A stretch of DNA of 64,000 nt from Methylumidiphilus sp963753955 (GCA_963753955.1 CAVWEM010000012.1:232475-296474), one strand, 5' to 3'. Positions 1-8,714 are shown, counted from the stretch's first letter. The notes: a model not told the origin generated them from the letters alone. A program made the numbers and translations.

Positions 1-121
1 GCTTTGATGTAGAGCGTGGGAACAATTAAACCCCAACTATTCCCCAAACCCCACTTTAACCTTAAAATCCCCTCCGGCCCTCAGCCGAGGGCCACTTATC
101 CTACATAAAACAGGAGAATCC

Positions 122-1393
122 ATGAAAATCGAAACCTTGGCAGTTCATGCCGGTTATTCGCCCGATCCCACGACTAAGGCCGTGGCGGTGCCGATTTACC
201 AAACGGTGGCTTATGCCTTTGATAATGCCCAGCACGGGGCTGATTTATTTGATTTGAAAGTTCAGGGCAATATTTATACGCGGATTATGAACCCGACCCA
301 GGATGTGTTGGAACAGCGGGTGGCGGCATTGGAAGGGGGCATTGGGGCTTTGGCCTTGGCTTCCGGTCAGGCGGCGACGACGTATGCGATCCAGACCATC
401 GCCGAGGCGGGGGACAATATCGTGTCTTCTTCGACGCTTTATGGCGGTACTTACAATTTGTTCGCCCACACGTTTCCGCAGTTTGGCATCGAGGTTCGCT
501 TTGCCGACCCGCGCCAGGCGGACAGCTTCGCGCCGTTGATTGATGGCCGCACCAAGGCGATTTTCTGCGAATCCATTGGCAATCCATTGGGCAATGTCAC
601 GGATTTTGCGAAGCTGGCGGAAATCGCCCATGCCCATGGTATCCCGTTGATCGTGGACAACACCGTGCCGTCGCCCTATCTGTGCCGCCCCATCGAGCAT
701 GGCGCGGACATCGTGGTGCATTCGCTGACCAAGTACATGGGCGGACATGGTAATTCCGTGGGCGGGGTGATTGTGGATTCAGGCCGCTTCCCGTGGGCAG
801 AACATAAGGCGCGGTTCAAGCGCTTGAACGAGCCGGATGTGAGTTACCACGGCGTGGTGTATACGGAAGCTTTGGACGAGGCGGCTTATATTGGCCGCGC
901 CCGCGTCGTGCCGTTGCGCAATATGGGCGCGGCCATCAGCCCGTTCAATGCGTTTTTGATCCTGCAAGGCATTGAAACCCTGCCCCTGCGCATGGATCGC
1001 ATCTGCGAGAACGCCTTGGCACTGGCACAGCGGCTGAGCGAGCATCCGAAAGTAGCTTGGGTCAAGTATGCCGGCCTGCCGGATCATCCCGACCATGGCT
1101 TGGTGCAGCAGTACATGGGCGGCAAGGCGTCGGGCATCCTGAGCTTTGGCTTGAAAGAAGGCGGGCGCGAGGCCGGGGCGCGGGTGTTGGATGCGTTCCA
1201 GTTGTTCACGCGTTTGGTGAACATCGGCGACGCCAAGTCCCTGGCGACCCATCCGGCCTCCACGACCCACCGCCAGCTTAACCCGGAAGAATTAGCCAAG
1301 GCGGGTGTCAGCGAGGACATGCTGCGGCTGTCCGTGGGCATCGAGCATATTGATGATTTGCTGGCGGATTTGGAGCAGGCTTTGGCGGCTTGA
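122..1393 (+). CDS. metY: O-acetylhomoserine aminocarboxypropyltransferase / O-acetylhomoserine sulfhydrylase
   Basis: Cytoplasmic PLP enzyme of the Cys/Met metabolism family that makes homocysteine from O-acetylhomoserine and sulfide. At 423 residues it has the usual MetY length. Visible family features are the NIYTRIMNPT segment (about residues 50-59), SSSTLYGGTYNL (102-113), the IVDNTVPSPY stretch (177-186) and the PLP-lysine motif SLTKYMGGHG with Lys204. The ATG is preceded by a good Shine-Dalgarno (aggag at 112-116). It stands alone and converges on the next gene. The 121 bases upstream hold no recognised element. It could also be called a generic trans-sulfuration enzyme, but length and motifs favour MetY. 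Confidence 0.95.
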   Translation: MKIETLAVHAGYSPDPTTKAVAVPIYQTVAYAFDNAQHGADLFDLKVQGNIYTRIMNPTQDVLEQRVAALEGGIGALALASGQAATTYAIQTIAEAGDNIVSSSTLYGGTYNLFAHTFPQFGIEVRFADPRQADSFAPLIDGRTKAIFCESIGNPLGNVTDFAKLAEIAHAHGIPLIVDNTVPSPYLCRPIEHGADIVVHSLTKYMGGHGNSVGGVIVDSGRFPWAEHKARFKRLNEPDVSYHGVVYTEALDEAAYIGRARVVPLRNMGAAISPFNAFLILQGIETLPLRMDRICENALALAQRLSEHPKVAWVKYAGLPDHPDHGLVQQYMGGKASGILSFGLKEGGREAGARVLDAFQLFTRLVNIGDAKSLATHPASTTHRQLNPEELAKAGVSEDMLRLSVGIEHIDDLLADLEQALAA

Positions 1394-1417
1394 GGCTTTG
1401 GTTTTTTTTTGCGAAGC

Positions 1418-1442
1418 GGGCTGGGGTTTGCAACCCCAGCCC
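1418..1442. terminator. GC-rich hairpin between convergent genes
   Basis: A perfect 11-bp inverted repeat (gggctggggtt / aaccccagccc) with a three-base loop lies in the convergent gap between metY and the minus-strand gene that follows. A run of nine T precedes it on the plus strand, the wrong side for a canonical intrinsic terminator in either direction. It may still end transcription or be a dispersed palindrome. Confidence 0.35.
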
Positions 1443-1581
1443 TAGCCTTTTCCCATGACAACCCCATCGCCCAAGCAAAACGTTCCGGGCGAGGTGAATA
1501 CCCGGTGCCGATCACTCATTCCTCGGCTTCCCGTCACGCGGACTGTATAGCCTGAATAAGCATAAAACCGAACACGCCAAC

Positions 1582-2886
1582 TCACTGATACAGCCTGCAA
1601 GCCGCGATCCGCTCCTCGATCTGTGTTTTCAAAGCCTGGAACTGCGGGCTGTTGATGTCGCCAAATTGCCGGGCGAACTCCTCGGCCCCCAGGTTTTCCG
1701 GCAAATCGCGGGTGACCGGCATGAACGCCGACTCCTCCGCCGTTTGGCTTAGAATCTCCTGGGCTCTGCGGGCTGATTCCTCCGAGCCGACCGCCATCTT
1801 GCCGAACAAGGCACCGCCCCGATCCGCCGCCAAATCGATGAAACTGAAACCGCTGCCGCCATGGGTGTCGTTGAATTCCTTGGCCAGGCCGACCATGTCC
1901 GCGAACGCCCGGTGTCCGGAAATCGCCAGCACCGCCGAGGCGGTGAAATGCTGCGCCGCGTCGACACGCCGGTTCAACAAGACTTCACGCCGCGGCAGAT
2001 TAGGTGCCGCCTCACCGAGGAAAATCGCCGACGCCAGGCTTTTGCCGTTCGCAAAAGCCGCCAGCACCAGGATGACCGCCCGATTCTCCTCCCGCGCATC
2101 CCCGCCCTCGGCACCTGAACGTTCCTTGGCCAACGCGAAAAGAGGCTGGACCAATGCCCCCAGGCCGATGAAGCGCCGCGATTGCGAACGCCCGACCACT
2201 TCCGCCAACTTGACGTGGTACACACGCAAACGCTCCTTGTCGGCCAAGTCGGCGACCAAATCCTGCGCCTGCCCCATGATGTCCGGATCCCAATCCAGGG
2301 TGATCCGCAAGCGCCCGTCGCCAATATGCACGGACTGCACCAGCGGCGCGGTCAGATGGACATAACGCCCAAGATGCGTGGTATGCGCCAGCCACCACCC
2401 CAGTACGCGCACCAACGGCTTGGGCAAGGCAATGTAGCCCGCCTTCACCTGCTTGACGAATGCCTGCGGCTCGGCGTCGTCGGCGATAAGTTTCAGGTTC
2501 AGGTAGTAATCGGCGAAACGGAACGGCAGCTTGACGGTCACCAGAATCTCCAAGCGCTGGCCCGCAATCTTGGCCTGCGCGAAACCTTCCAGCGCTTTAC
2601 GCGTCAGCGCGAAATTCGCCACCGCCGTCAAATCCTCCTCGCTGAGCGCGATGCTGCGCGATTTTGTCTGCTCAGGGCTTTTCGCTGTATTGCGCAGGAT
2701 GTTCCGCGTGGCCGTGAAATAGTGCTGGGGGCTGGCCTCCCGCCCCCACACCGCAGGCTGGCCGTCGATGAGCAACACGGCCAGGATCTCCAGCGTCAGA
2801 ACCAGCACCGCCGCCATGAAAAGCAGGCGACGCAACAGTTTGGGCAGGGCCTTGCGCAAGGCGGATAGACAAGCGGGAAGATTCAT
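1582..2886 (-). CDS. Conserved membrane-anchored protein of unknown function
   Basis: 434 residues. The N-terminus is basic (KALPKLLRRLL) and followed by one hydrophobic segment (about residues 20-40), so the protein is probably anchored in the inner membrane with a large periplasmic domain. No catalytic motif or named domain was recognised. The middle contains repeated hydrophobic/Gly patterns and the C-terminal half is helix-prone. It is transcribed divergently from iscR, with a 162-bp shared upstream region. The reading frame is intact and codon use matches its neighbours, so it is a real gene, but its function cannot be inferred from sequence or context. Confidence 0.75.
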   Translation of the reverse strand: MNLPACLSALRKALPKLLRRLLFMAAVLVLTLEILAVLLIDGQPAVWGREASPQHYFTATRNILRNTAKSPEQTKSRSIALSEEDLTAVANFALTRKALEGFAQAKIAGQRLEILVTVKLPFRFADYYLNLKLIADDAEPQAFVKQVKAGYIALPKPLVRVLGWWLAHTTHLGRYVHLTAPLVQSVHIGDGRLRITLDWDPDIMGQAQDLVADLADKERLRVYHVKLAEVVGRSQSRRFIGLGALVQPLFALAKERSGAEGGDAREENRAVILVLAAFANGKSLASAIFLGEAAPNLPRREVLLNRRVDAAQHFTASAVLAISGHRAFADMVGLAKEFNDTHGGSGFSFIDLAADRGGALFGKMAVGSEESARRAQEILSQTAEESAFMPVTRDLPENLGAEEFARQFGDINSPQFQALKTQIEERIAACRLYQ

Positions 2887-2973
2887 CGGCCTAAGTTTGC
2901 CAGAAAAACGGGGTTGTATCGGGTTGACAGTTCATTTCCAGGCTTGCCTGCCCGGCATAAGACATCCACAATA

Positions 2974-3007
2974 ATACTTGACTGTTTTGCTGGGTCATAG
3001 GTATAGT
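2974..3007 (+). promoter_or_regulatory. iscR promoter with candidate IscR type 1 site
   Basis: TTGACT at 2978-2983 and TATAGT at 3002-3007, 18 bp apart, form a plausible sigma70 promoter 42 bp before iscR. The segment from 2974 starts ATACTTGACT, which fits the left half of the Enterobacteria type 1 IscR site (consensus beginning ATASYYGACT). The right half is poor. Autorepression by holo-IscR is the known mode in E. coli; here it is inferred. Confidence 0.5.
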
Positions 3008-3048
3008 GCCTCAGACACCACCAGCAACACCTAAACGGGGAGATTACC

Positions 3049-3534
3049 GTGCGATTAACGACAAAAGGCCGTTATGCAGTCACTGCCATGCTCGACCTCG
3101 CCTATCATGGCGAGAAAAAGACGGTTACCCTGACCGACATCGCCAAGCGCCAAAACATTTCGCTGTCTTATCTGGAACAACTATTCTCCCGCCTGCGCCG
3201 GGCCGGCATGGTGGAGGGTGTGCGCGGCCCCGGCGGGGGCTACCAGTTGAGCCGGGACACCACGCAGATCAACATCGCGGACATCATCACCGCCGTCGAT
3301 GAAACCATCGACTCCACCCGTTGCGGCGGCAAGGGCAATTGCCAGAACTCGCAGCCTTGCCTCACGCACGAACTATGGATGGGCTTGAGCGAGCAAATCC
3401 GCCTGTACCTGTCGACCATCAGCCTGCACGACTTGCTGAAACGCAAAACCGTCCGCCAAGTGGCCGAGCGGCAAGAGAAGTCCCCCACGCCTCCGGGCCT
3501 GGACGTGCTCATCCGGGAAGAAGCCAGGCTTTAA
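3049..3534 (+). CDS. iscR: Fe-S cluster-sensing transcriptional regulator IscR (Rrf2 family)
   Basis: 161 residues. An N-terminal winged helix (MRLTTKGRYAVTAMLDLA, then an ISLSYLEQLF recognition helix at about 37-46) is followed by the three cluster-ligand cysteines at 92, 98 and 104 in C-x5-C-x5-C spacing, the same positions as in E. coli IscR. In that family the [2Fe-2S] form represses its own operon. It is directly followed by iscS and iscA, the normal regulator-plus-assembly arrangement. A good promoter with a possible IscR site lies upstream. The start is ATG with an aacggggag ribosome site. Confidence 0.95.
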   Translation: MRLTTKGRYAVTAMLDLAYHGEKKTVTLTDIAKRQNISLSYLEQLFSRLRRAGMVEGVRGPGGGYQLSRDTTQINIADIITAVDETIDSTRCGGKGNCQNSQPCLTHELWMGLSEQIRLYLSTISLHDLLKRKTVRQVAERQEKSPTPPGLDVLIREEARL

Positions 3535-3540
3535 ACGACT

Positions 3541-3575
3541 ACCCTCTCCCGGCAGGAGAGAGGGCAGGGTGTGAG
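3541..3575. repeat. REP-like palindrome (CCCTCTCC...GGAGAGGG type)
   Basis: ccctctcccggcaggagagaggg folds into a short hairpin between iscR and iscS, and its tail (gtgaggag) also serves as the iscS ribosome site. Relatives lie at 19404-19440, 31131-31170, 32690-32760 and about 44985-45010, so it belongs to a dispersed family in this genome. Confidence 0.6.
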
Positions 3576-3583
3576 GAGTTTGA

Positions 3584-4698
3584 GTGATCTACCTCGACCA
3601 TAACGCCTCCACCCCGCCGGACGAACGTGTGCTGGAGGCGATGAGGCCATACTTAAGCACATTTTACGGCAACCCCTCAAGCTTGCACCGCCTAGGCAGG
3701 ATCAGCCGCAGCGCCATAGACATGGCGCGCTGCCAAATCGCAGCCTTGGTCGGCGCGGAACCCTCGGAAGTCATCTTCACCTCCGGCGGCACCGAAGCCA
3801 ACAACCTAGCAATCAAGGGGCTGGCTGGCCGATTCCCGCAAGGCACCATCGCAACCGGCGCGACCGAACATCCCTCCGTCTCCGCCCCCATGGAAAGCCT
3901 GCGCCTGCTGGGCTTCGACATGCGAATCCTCGCCGTCGATGCCCAAGGCCGGTTGACAGGCGAAAGCCTGGCCGATCTGCCTAAAACCAACCTGCGCTTC
4001 GCCTCCGTGATGCTCGCCAACAACGAGACCGGGGTGGCCCAGGATATCTCGGCCTTGGCCGGGCTGGTGCGGGAACATGGCGCTTACCTGCACTGCGACG
4101 CCGTGCAGGCCACCGGGAAGATGCCGCTGGATTTCAGAGATCTGTGGAGCGCATTTGCTGACGCTTTCCTCGCACAAAATCTATGGCCCGAAAGGCGCGG
4201 GCGCTTTGGTCGCCGACAAATCCATCACCCTTGCCCCCCTGCTGGAAGGTGGCGGCCAGGAACACGATCTGCGCAGCGGCACGGAAAACGTCGCCGCAAT
4301 CGTCGGCTTCGGCAAGGCGGCGGAACTGGCCTTGGCAGAATTGGAATACCGCCGCGCCCATCTTCTCAATCTACGGCAGCAATTGGAAACCGGGTTCGCC
4401 AGCCCTGCCCGGCATCAGCATATTTGCCAAAAACGCCCCAAGATTGCCCAATACGGTCCAGTTCGGCTTAAGCGGCATAGACGGAGAAGCCCTGCTGATG
4501 GCACTGGATCGCAAAGGCTTTGCCGTGTCCAGTGGCTCAGCCTGCGCCAGCGGGGCGGGCGAACCCAGCCCCGTACTGCTGGCCATGGGCGTGGAAGCCG
4601 ACATCGCCAAAAGCGCGATCCGGGCCAGTTTGGGCAAGGACAACAGCGCTGCCGATATCGACGCCTTTCTTGCCGCGCTGAAAGCCATCTCTCGGTAA
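3584..4698 (+). CDS. iscS: Cysteine desulfurase (IscS/NifS family), two frameshifts
   Basis: PLP enzyme that takes sulfur from cysteine for Fe-S cluster assembly. It starts at GTG (MIYLDHNASTPPDERVLEAM, a canonical NifS/IscS start). The PLP-lysine motif SSHKIYGPKGAGAL is read in frame 3 and the persulfide-cysteine loop SSGSACASGAGEP in frame 1. Reading therefore changes frame near 4146-4160 and again near 4395-4410. Protein on both sides of each break is fully family-like, so single-base sequencing errors are likely. The restored length, about 371 residues, is typical. It lies between iscR and iscA. If the breaks are real the gene is dead, which is improbable for a likely essential step. Confidence 0.88.
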
Positions 4699-4827
4699 GC
4701 GGACTCCTGTGTTTTCGCTATGCTACCCGCCTCGCAGCAAAAATCCCAGATCGAACCATGAGCCCGGCCCCGCGCATCCGCCGAATCCACACCCAACCTT
4801 ACCCGCACATTTGAAGAGAACACGCCC

Positions 4828-5151
4828 ATGTCCATCACCCTCACCGAAAAAGCGGCGAAGCAAATCGCCAAACAACTCACCAAGCGCGGCCGCGGCCTGG
4901 GGCTGCGGCTTGGGGTCAAACAAGCCGGCTGCTCGGGCTTTGCCTATGTGGTCGATTACGCCGACGAACTGGCCGAAACCGACCAGGTATTCGAGGAACA
5001 CGGCATCAAAGTCATCGTCAAGCCCGACGACTTGGCGCTGCTGGACGGCGTGGAAGTCGATTACGCCCGCGAAGGCATCAACGAAGCATTCCGCTTCAAC
5101 AACCCAAAAGCTAAAGGAACCTGCGGCTGTGGGGAAAGTTTCACGGTTTGA
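4828..5151 (+). CDS. iscA: Iron-sulfur cluster assembly A-type carrier IscA
   Basis: 107 residues, the standard A-type carrier length. The three ligand cysteines are at 35 (GVKQAGCSGFAY), 99 and 101 (GTCGCGESF), the same positions as E. coli IscA. It carries Fe-S clusters or iron from the scaffold to target proteins. It ends the iscR-iscS-iscA group. The scaffold gene iscU and the hscBA-fdx genes are not seen next to it, so a separate locus or a different scaffold is implied. ErpA is an alternative name for the same fold; context favours IscA. Confidence 0.9.
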   Translation: MSITLTEKAAKQIAKQLTKRGRGLGLRLGVKQAGCSGFAYVVDYADELAETDQVFEEHGIKVIVKPDDLALLDGVEVDYAREGINEAFRFNNPKAKGTCGCGESFTV

Positions 5152-5178
5152 ACAACGTCCTCCATCGGAGAAATACGC

Positions 5179-5292
5179 ATGATGCGACATGATATTCCGT
5201 TTCTTCGCCATGAGCCGACCCAACAGGCTTTTGCCGCCGGTCAGGTGCAGTGCTTTCTAGGCGGAAGTGCCGAAAATTCAAGGCTGCACTAG
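5179..5292 (+). CDS. Possible 37-residue small protein
   Basis: An ATG with a good ribosome site (cggag, seven bases upstream) opens a 37-codon frame beginning MMRHDIPFLRHEPTQQAF, ending in TAG, 27 bp after iscA. No family was recognised and there is no further coding support, so it may be chance. The rest of 5293-5373 shows nothing apart from the run-up to the tRNA. Confidence 0.2.
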   Translation: MMRHDIPFLRHEPTQQAFAAGQVQCFLGGSAENSRLH

Positions 5293-5373
5293 CCATGGCC
5301 CCACGATAACGGCAAGCAAGACTAAGGCTGGAGTTGAGTGCGCCAATGGTTTATCATATGACGATTGTTTATC

Positions 5374-5463
5374 GGAGAGGTGGCCGAGCGGTTTAAGGCG
5401 GCGGTCTTGAAAACCGTTGAAGGTTGATCCCTTCCGTGGGTTCGAATCCCACCCTCTCCGCCA
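5374..5463 (+). tRNA. tRNA-Ser (anticodon TGA)
   Basis: The acceptor stem GGAGAGG pairs with CCTCTCC, followed by discriminator G and an encoded CCA. The anticodon loop CTTGAAA (5406-5412) gives TGA, and the long variable arm and GGTTCGAATCC T-loop are those of class II tRNA-Ser reading UCA. Total length 90 nt. Confidence 0.97.
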
Positions 5464-5491
5464 AATTCAGATGTTGCCGAGTCACCCAATC

Positions 5492-6154
5492 ATGGTCAAT
5501 GTTCTGTTGGTCGATGATCACAAACTCGTTCGAACAGGCATAGAACGTCTATTGGCAGAAAACAAATCAATAAATGTCGTCGGGGTCGCCTCTTCCGGGG
5601 AAGAAGCCATCAAAGTCGCCTCTTCCGGGGAAGAAGCCATCAAAGTCGCCTCTTCCGGGGAAGAAGCCATCAAAATGGTTGACGCGCTGCAACCCGATGT
5701 CGTCTTGATGGATATCCACATGCCGGGTATCGGTGGAATAGAAGCCAGCAGGAAAATCAACAAGAGACATCCCAAGGTAAAGATCATCGCCCTGAGCGCT
5801 TTGTCAGACGGCCCCATCCCCCAACAATTATTGAATGCGGGCGTCCAAGGGTATGTTTCAAAGAGTTGCTCCGTCACCGAGTTGATCAACGCGGTCATGG
5901 CGGTGCAGGCAGGGAAAAGGTATTTAAGCTTCGACGTGGCGAACCAACTGGCCTTGTCACATGTGACAGGAACCCAGACAGGCTCGCCGTTTGAACAGCT
6001 ATCTCAGCGCGAGCTGCAAATCGTAATGCTGACCCTGCAGGGTCAAGATGTGGCCGAAATCGCAGATCTGCTCACAATTAGCCCGAAAACCGTCAGCACC
6101 TATCGCTACCGACTCTATGGCAAGCTAGGCGTGAAAAAAACGACGTGGAGTTGA
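5492..6154 (+). CDS. LuxR/FixJ-type response regulator (GacA/UvrY-like) with expanded receiver domain
   Basis: Two-component response regulator. The receiver begins MVNVLLVDDHKLVRTG (Asp8/Asp9) and the phospho-acceptor is Asp74 in VVLMDIHMPG. In GacA/UvrY relatives this Asp is near 54: the extra 20 residues come from a 10-residue unit, VASSGEEAIK, present three times. The C-terminus is a LuxR helix-turn-helix (LSQRELQIVMLTLQGQDVAEIADLLTISPKTVSTYRYRLYGKL). The frame breaks in a run of seven A at 6129-6135; with one A fewer, translation continues GVKNDVELMRLSMKHKL to a TGA at 6196-6198, the expected family end. ATG 5492 is chosen because earlier starts lie in or against tRNA-Ser. A cognate kinase is not adjacent. 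Confidence 0.88.
   Translation: MVNVLLVDDHKLVRTGIERLLAENKSINVVGVASSGEEAIKVASSGEEAIKVASSGEEAIKMVDALQPDVVLMDIHMPGIGGIEASRKINKRHPKVKIIALSALSDGPIPQQLLNAGVQGYVSKSCSVTELINAVMAVQAGKRYLSFDVANQLALSHVTGTQTGSPFEQLSQRELQIVMLTLQGQDVAEIADLLTISPKTVSTYRYRLYGKLGVKKTTWS
5585..5674 (+). repeat. Three perfect 30-bp tandem repeats inside the receiver domain
   Basis: Copies at 5585-5614, 5615-5644 and 5645-5674 are identical and in frame, each coding VASSGEEAIK. One copy is the normal family content (alpha-2 entry of the receiver). Confidence 0.97.
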
Positions 6155-6285
6155 TGCGCCTGTCGATGAAACACAAGCTGCTCACAGAACCAGCCTGACC
6201 CATCCCGCCAATTAATCGGCAACCCCCATTGGCAGTAGGCAAGCACATCCATCTTGATTCGCCACATACAAACACAATAAACCAA

Positions 6286-6372
6286 GCCTCGGTGGTGGAA
6301 TTGGTAGACACAAGGGACTTAAAATCCCTCGCCTTCACCGGTGTGCCGGTTCGACTCCGGCCCGAGGCACCA
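6286..6372 (+). tRNA. tRNA-Leu (anticodon TAA)
   Basis: The acceptor stem GCCTCGG pairs with CCGAGGC, with discriminator A and encoded CCA. The anticodon is TAA at 6320-6322 within loop CTTAAAA; there is a long variable arm and T-loop GGTTCGACTCC. 87 nt, class II. It serves as the likely integration site for the integrase remnant just downstream. Confidence 0.97.
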
Positions 6373-6459
6373 ATTAAAACAAGCACTTCAACCAACGCAA
6401 GGGATTCAATCGGGACAAATCCCGTGCTGTTTGTCCCATTCCTGCCCCACCGGTGAAAC

Positions 6460-7229
6460 ATGGCGCGGTTTCGGAAGCGTGGCGACGCATGGACGGTTGA
6501 AGGTCAGGCGGAAGGGATACCAGCCCATCGCCCGCACATTCGACCGCAAAGCGGATGCCGAGAAATGGGCGGCTGAGGTCGAGGCCAAGATGCTGGCGGG
6601 CCGCTATGTCGATACCCGTGAGGCCGCCGAGTCAACTCCCCTTGCCGAGATGCCTTGGACCGCTACGCCCGCGAAGTCACCCCGGCGAAGAAGGGGGCGA
6701 AGCGCGAGGCGGTCAGGATTGCGCGGTGGCGTCTCGATCCGCTGGCCGCCAAGCCGCTGGCCGCTATCCGTGGATCCGACCTGGCCGCGCGTGGCGCGAC
6801 GCGAAGCTCAAGGCCGGTGCGAAGCCCAACACGGTGCGCCTTGATCTGGCGGTCATCTCCCATCTGTTCACCATCGCCGCCAAGGAATGGGGCCTTCCTG
6901 TCGATAATCCGTGTGCCAGGATCAGGATGCCTTCCGCCGGCCAGGGGCGCGAAGTCCGCATGTCGCCAGCACAGGAAGCCGCCATCATCCAGGAGGCTGC
7001 GAAGATCAACCCCGAGCTTCCGGATTGGATCGTCCTTGCCGTCGAAACGGGTATGCGGCGTGGCGAGATTGCGGGCCTGCGGCGTGAGTGGATCACTGGG
7101 CGGGTTGCCCGGTTGCCTGACACGAAGAACGGGACGGCGCGTAGCGTTCCACTTTCCAGCCAGGCGGTCGCCGCTGTTGAATCCTTGCCGGCCAACCCTG
7201 CCGCGCCGATCCTCACCATAGAAATGGGG
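6460..7229 (+). pseudogene. Tyrosine recombinase (phage/island integrase), frameshifted and 3'-truncated
   Basis: Starts MARFRKRGDAWTVE 88 bp after tRNA-Leu, the usual place for a tRNA-targeting integrase. Family sequence continues in other frames: an AP2-like arm-binding N-terminus (RTFDRKADAEKWAAEVEAKMLAGRYVDT), a core-binding region (PNTVRLDLAVISHLFTIAAKEWGL) and the first catalytic box ETGMRRGEIAGLR with its Arg. The frame changes near 6497, between 6640 and 6660 and near 6780. The HxxR and Tyr boxes are absent: sequence runs directly into an IS30-type transposase tail at about 7230. With the C-terminal catalytic residues missing this cannot be active, whatever the status of the indels. 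Confidence 0.85.
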
Positions 7230-7328
7230 TTGGCTGACTTCCGCCCACGGAAAGTGCTGCGCTTTGAAACCCCCGCAGAGGTATTTCAACGTGAAATCCT
7301 CAACTTAACCAACCGTGTTGCACTTTAA
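7230..7328 (+). mobile_element. IS30-family transposase C-terminal remnant
   Basis: In frame with the integrase remnant, the last 32 residues read RPRKVLRFETPAEVF and onward. This matches the conserved IS30 transposase C-terminus (NNRPRK-LGF-TP-EVF). Only this tail remains, so an IS30 element inserted in the integrase and most of it was later deleted. The following 7329-7475 holds no gene; it contains the end of nqr transcription. Confidence 0.65.
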
Positions 7329-7475
7329 ACTTGAAACCGCCCTGTTTCGAGCCAATCTATGGCGCTTCCATCCTATTGTCCAGACAAAAACAGGGCACCG
7401 AAGCGCCCCGCTCTTATCGTACAGTTCTAAACACGCCATCAACCCGGCCATCTCCCAAGCGGAGAGGGAAAGTGA

Positions 7476-8702
7476 CTAACCGCCGAAATCATCCAGCATG
7501 ATATTTTCGCGCTCGACACCAGATCCAGCAGCATCTTGATGACCGCGGAGTTCATCATCGGCGGGCCGCACAGGTAATATTCGCAATCTTCCGGGGCCGG
7601 ATGGTTCTTCAGGTAATTGTCGAACAACACGTTGTGGATGAAGCCGACATAACCCGTCCAATTGTCTTCCGGCTTCGGCTCGGACAAACCGATATGCCAA
7701 GTGAAGTTCTCGTTTTCGGCTTGCAGCATATCGAAATCTTCCACATAGAACATTTCGCGCTAGGAACGCGCGCCGTACCAGAAGGTCATTTTGCGTTTGG
7801 TTTTCATCCGGCGCAACTGGTCGAAGATATGCGAACGCATCGGGGCCATGCCCGCACCGCCGCCGACGAAGACCATTTCATTCTGGGTTTCGCTGGCGAA
7901 GAATTCGCCGAAGGGCCCTGAAATCGATGACCTTGATCGCCCGGCTTCAGGTTGAAGATGTACGAGGACATGATGCCCGGCGGCGCGTCGGCGATGCGCG
8001 GCGGCGGCGTCGCGATACGCACGTTCAAGCATGAGATGTCGTTTTCTTCCGGATAGTTCGCCATGGAATAAGCACGGATGGCCGGTTCCTTCACGACGGA
8101 CTCGATTGCCCACAGATTGTACTTGTCCCACTCGTCGCGGAAACGTTCTTCGATGTCAAACTCGGAGAACTGGTTGCTGTAAGCCGGACATTCGATTTGG
8201 ATGTAACCGCCGGCGCGGAAGTCGATGGTCTCGCCTGCCGGCAATTCCAGCACCAGTTCCTTGATGAAGGTGGCGACGTTGTGGTTTGAACGAACCGTCG
8301 CTTGCCATTTCTTCACGCCGAACACTTCGTCATGCGACATGGATTTTCATGTCCTGCTTGACGGTGACCTGGCAGGCCAGACGGTCGCCATGCGCTTCGC
8401 CTCACGCTTGCTGATATGCGAAAGCTCGGTCGGCAAAATATCGCCGCCGCCCTCCATACACCTTCACCTTGCACTGGCCGCAAGTGCCGCCGCCGCCGCA
8501 TGCGGAGGAGACGAACAGGTTGTTGTCCGCCAACGCCGTCAGCAACTTGGAACCGATGGGAACATGGATTTTCTTCTCGTGGTTGATCTCGATCTCGACA
8601 TTGCCTTCCGCGACCAGCTTGGACTTCGCGCCGAGGATCACAAACACCAGGGCGATCACGATAACCGTGAAAAAAGTGACTCCCAGATATAATTTCCAGC
8701 AT
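7476..8702 (-). pseudogene. nqrF: Na+-NQR subunit F (NADH-oxidising FAD/[2Fe-2S] subunit), multiply interrupted
   Basis: NADH entry subunit of the sodium-pumping NADH:ubiquinone reductase. Recognisable in pieces: a membrane anchor (VIVIALVFVILGAKSKLV), a [2Fe-2S] loop (SSACGGGGTCGQCKVKV), an FAD-binding segment (RAYSMANYPEE), the nucleotide site (VGGGAGMAPMRSHIFDQL) and the C-terminal EYYLCGPPMM...NIMLDDFGG. Frames change near the start (8690), around 8430, near 8340, near 7920 and near 7520. There is also an in-frame TAG at 7760-7762 where a Leu codon is expected (ARS-stop-REMFYV). Residues between breaks are fully conserved, which suggests a burst of sequencing errors rather than old decay, but as read no NqrF is made. 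Confidence 0.85.
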
Positions 8703-8714
8703 CGTGTTTTACCC

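Noticed and set aside
245..748. Long minus-strand frame opposite metY
   Set aside because: Shadow of the metY codon pattern; no family-like sequence and no ribosome site.
1401..1442. Canonical intrinsic terminator after metY
   Set aside because: The T run precedes the hairpin on the plus strand instead of following it; kept only as a low-confidence hairpin.
2182..2868. 228-codon plus-strand frame opposite the anchored protein gene
   Set aside because: Low-complexity Gln/Arg/His composition typical of an antisense shadow in GC-rich DNA.
5417..5491. Upstream start of the response regulator inside tRNA-Ser
   Set aside because: The extra codons derive from the tRNA T-arm and do not resemble the receiver family.
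5585..5674. Regular 30-bp repeats as a small CRISPR array
   Set aside because: No spacers: copies are head to tail, in frame and within a receiver domain; no cas genes nearby.
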